This document shows positions 60,807-64,000 of a DNA stretch of 64,000 nt, piece by piece; positions within the stretch are counted from its first letter, which is position 1; the number at the start of each line of letters is the position of its first letter. Below the pieces are notes generated by a model. It did not search any database. It saw only the letters and a program-made list of their open reading frames with translations, and was not told the DNA's origin. Origin of the DNA: Acanthaster planci. Taxonomy: Eukaryota > Echinodermata > Asteroidea > Valvatida > Acanthasteridae. The translations under genes and the position numbers were made by a program. Location of the stretch: positions 622,837 through 686,836 of the forward strand of contig NW_019091463.1 of the NCBI RefSeq assembly GCF_001949145.1. Direction: 5' to 3'.

Positions 60807-62263
60807 CTTGTGAATAAAATGTTACGTCACCTTACCAGTGCATGGAGCAATTAAATGGCGAACTAAGAATGTGGTGCCACACTATTTTGCGCTTGTACAG
60901 TTTTGATCCTTGTGAGTGGTAACCCACAAGAATTTCACAAAATTTTAAAATTTACTCAAAAAGGAGGAACTTTCAAGTGCCATTCATGTGTCGCAAATTA
61001 AAGTGTTTTATATAAGAAATATACGGTCGAAATTTTAACCCAGGAAACTGAATTTGGTTGAAATGGCAGTGATTTGGAATTTTTGTACAAAAAAACAAAG
61101 GAAATACATGTACCCCACAAGTACATGGGCAATGGCTTGATCTTTCTGTGATACGCCGATCTTATCGCAATATATTCCGACAATTCCGCCATCAGTCAAT
61201 CGCCTTTTCTTTCCTTTTTATTTGTATTAATCGGACTGTTGTACAGCTAGCTGGCCGGAAAAAGAAAACAGTCAGGATCGCCTAACGAGAATGTCATCCT
61301 TAATTTCACTGCACAAAATTAAGTTCCGACGTCGAAAAAGTCAATTTGATTAAATCTCTGCCTCGGAAAACCACATTTGCACACATCATTCAAACGGATA
61401 TTGTAAGTTGGCTTTTAATTTCTAAAAAGGAATCCCAGTGATTAATGGCTTAGCAAACAGTTGTCAAGCAAGTGAAAAAGTGGCACCTCCTGAATGCCTT
61501 TCGAAAACATCTTGATTACATTTGTAGGGGTGATCCATCACTACGAACCATCATGTGATGCAAAATGTGGGGCTACACGTCAAATTCTTGCAAAAGCGTC
61601 GCCTGGATTTTTTTAAAAGGAGGTTAGAAAACTGCCAGTGCGGGGAACAAGGGGACGGGGGTGAATTTCATTTTTTTTTTGTTCACGTAGACTGGTGATC
61701 TTTATTTCCTTTCATCCCCGTAAGAAATTATGGAAACATGAACGGCACCCAAGTTCACTTTTTGAAACGTATACTTCCACGCGCGACATTAGTAGGCTAT
61801 CGCAGTTTTAAGGGATCTTGTGTTCAAGTAAGAATGATGCAGTTTTTAGGTACCAATATAATCCTATTTCTGGCCAACATGAAACGGATTTTATAATGAC
61901 TATTCTTTGCTTTCTGAACGGCTGATCGCTCGGTTATTTTTTGTTATATTTCAAAGCAAGTCATGCGACCCATCATTGCCTGTACTAATGGACCTAGGTC
62001 GACTGGGATAGATATCATTTGGAGGGCCGTTACCGGGTAAAACTAGACTAGTCCGCCCATATTTGAACCAATAAATTTGCGGAACATTTGCGGAATGGAA
62101 TGCCACATGGCACAGCCTTCACGTCAATCCTGTTACGGTCTTCACCCTTTATATGACATGGACTGTCAAAGCCCTCCACAAAATCCATGCACCTTTGTAG
62201 AAAGTAGGAGGAAGTGACAAGCTGCAACACACTCCAGGGATGCACCATTTCTGATAGCCTTAC
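60807..62263. other. No certain gene; possible intron
   Basis: If the segments at 60.6 and 62.3 kb belong to one minus-strand gene, this is intron plus at least one unseen exon. The minus-strand frame of the 62.3 kb segment stays open to 62048 without splicing, giving a larger alternative. Confidence 0.35.
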
Positions 62264-62326
62264 CTCTTTGGCTGCACCAAAATTTGGTTGTCTAAGGTTA
62301 AAGCAAGGTCTAGGTCTTCCCTCCAT
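62264..62326 (-). CDS. Candidate first coding exon, unknown protein
   Basis: On the minus strand, CCCGATGG gives a good start context at 62326. Twenty-one codons (MEGRPRPCFNLRQPNF...) run to AAAGAG followed by donor GTAAGG (62263-62258). The surrounding DNA is CpG-richer than average (GCGCCGGG complement nearby). The frame is also open upstream to 62434 and, if unspliced, downstream to 62048. The product is unknown. Confidence 0.35.
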
Positions 62327-62434
62327 CGGGAAAGACGCAGAGACGCGCCGGGAGGCAATAGCCCTACCTCTGAAGTCTGTTTCTGACACGGCCAAAGACT
62401 TAAACGATGGCAAGATAGGGCCTATACCAAGCAA

Positions 62435-64000
62435 AAAATGCGATTATAAAACACACGCGATATGTACAATAAAAGGTATGAGGCAATCAGAGACGTGTTT
62501 CGAGAAAGCTGCGACATTTGGTGTGGACCCCGTCGTGTTCGTTATAGCGGCGTTCCACTGTACAGCCACTTCGTTGATGAATTTGATTTTGTGAAACATG
62601 TCGGCCATAGAGTGCACACTCTCATATCCAGTTTTAGTCATTCGAGTAAACATAATTGACGTTCATTATTGGTTTATGAGCTGTATTACAAGCCAGAATG
62701 CAGCTTTGACTGAATAACTGTTGCTAACATAATCAGCAGATTCTCGACTCTCTAATGATACCAGGCGAAATTCGCTTTAATTATAGATCCTAATCATGTC
62801 AATGTGATATTCGACATTACCACACAGGATGCATAGCTTCAGAATGCAATTAAATAAGTCAACATATCTCCATATCTAAGGTAAGTATTTAACAGATAAA
62901 TCGTTTCTGACGTGACATGAAATGCGATTTAATATAATATTAAATTGTTGCAGAATTCTATCTGACATAAATGCAGAGCATTTGAAATGACTGACATAAG
63001 CAGCCGACATAAGCAGCCTATAGACTGTGCGACTGCTAGATCAAAATATCTGTGGTACATGGATTGTGTTCAGGGACGGATCCAGGAAGTTTCCGGGGGG
63101 GGGGTGAAGCCAGAGAGTTTTTTAACCTCTCATTTTTGCGGACAAGCGGAAACGATGATGAAACATGACACACGTCATTGTTTATAGTATCAATACACTT
63201 ACCTTTGTACACTTTAGTTACTTTTTTATTATTTTCCCATTTTTAAAAACTTTTTCCATCTTGGGGGTCATCTTGAAGCAATGGTGCATGTATGCAGTGC
63301 CTCCATGCTGATCATTGGCCTTTTAGACTGTCCTAAGGCTTACGTTTAGGGTCTAACTCTTACCCTTACGGCCGGAGGGCAAAGGCCTTGGCCTTGAGGG
63401 GCCAGAGCCTTGCAATTGCAGGTCTTTATACTTCAGGGCCCATCGATTCTGAATTTTCCAAGGTAGATTTATTTGACATTTTGCTGTTCTGTGAGCATAC
63501 AGCTTAAGTCAGGTGCGCACTGTCTGCAATGTCTGCGGTCTAATAAAGTCTAATGCAGTTTTGTTATGGAGCGAAGGAGAAAACATCCTAGATTTGTACG
63601 CTTTCATCCCTACAGCATAATTGTTACCGTGATAACTTACCGTGATAGTTGCTGCTTCCAAAAAAAAAAAGAAAGAAAAAGAAAAAAGAAACCCAAAAAA
63701 ATCTATAATAATTTTCTGTACAATATACGTGTCAGAGCACGGGGATAAACACACCACAGAAAAAGTATTCACTTTTTTCATGGGACACTGCATTTAACTC
63801 TTCTAAACCAACAGAGCAAGTGAGATTGACACTATGAATTTCAGCACCATAAATTTGCAGTTAATTTGCAGTTTCACTGTGAAATTGTTTTTTCACTGCA
63901 ACTTCATGGCAGTTCACGTGGTGAAAACATCGTGAAAATAATCCTGGATGTGACCCCTTGCCGACACCTTGAGGTCAAGTGAAAACACCTTGTAAATGCA
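62435..64000. other. No gene recognised; repeat end at 63.07 kb
   Basis: CAGGGACGGATCCAGGAA followed by a G run (63071-63106) is a familiar repeat terminus in invertebrate genomes, with no partner seen here. A long A/G run lies at 63660-63700. Confidence 0.35.

Noticed and set aside
62048-62594. Two opposing open frames of about 126 codons
   Set aside because: At most one strand can be real; only the short minus-strand segment with start context and donor is listed, at low confidence.

Overview
This is a window of animal nuclear DNA: AT-rich, gene-sparse, with multi-kilobase non-coding stretches, split genes, two runs of N and many decayed transposons. The abundance of the self-complementary words TACATGTA and ACATGTACATGT, occasional TAGGCCTA, a Transib-type transposase fossil and CR1-like LINE tails ending in (ATT)n together suggest a marine invertebrate, probably a deuterostome such as an echinoderm. 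That placement is inference; no marker here fixes the species.

Layout. 0-1.1 kb: the last two exons of an RBR (RING-between-RING) E3 ubiquitin ligase most like RNF14, with its poly(A) signal. 1.3-2.4 kb: a decayed LINE. 3.6-31 kb: a long region with no recognisable complete gene, holding a promoter-like patch (3.6 kb), two short exon-like segments (5.4 and 7.7 kb), several inverted-repeat elements (including a clean piggyBac-like MITE at 18.2 kb) and a Transib transposase pseudogene (21.2-23.0 kb, minus strand) that keeps the positions of the RAG1/Transib acidic triad. 31.4-39.3 kb: a minisatellite and a diverged inverted duplication. Its right arm holds an intact minus-strand exon encoding a membrane span; the left-arm counterpart is frameshifted. 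37.1 kb carries another TIR element. 43.7-46.8 kb: hAT-like fragments. 47.1-49.5 kb: a Ty3/gypsy integrase pseudogene next to an oppositely oriented LINE reverse-transcriptase fragment. 51.7-51.9 kb: a candidate divergent promoter. 52.6-53.4 kb: a second copy, in opposite orientation, of a roughly 0.8 kb repeat also found at 33.8-34.6 kb. 54.5-55.5 kb: the one complete gene, an intronless class A (rhodopsin-family) G-protein-coupled receptor of 330 residues. 56.1-56.7 kb: a four-copy tandem repeat. 57.8-58.4 kb: a TIR element. 60.6-62.3 kb: two exon-like segments of an unidentified minus-strand gene.

The two well-supported genes (the RBR ligase and the GPCR) are about 53 kb apart and there is no sign that they work together. 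I found no operon, CRISPR array, convincing RNA gene or coherent new multi-gene system. The items most worth a second look are the Transib fossil, the inverted duplication with the membrane-span exon, the 0.8 kb repeat pair and the several foldback elements.
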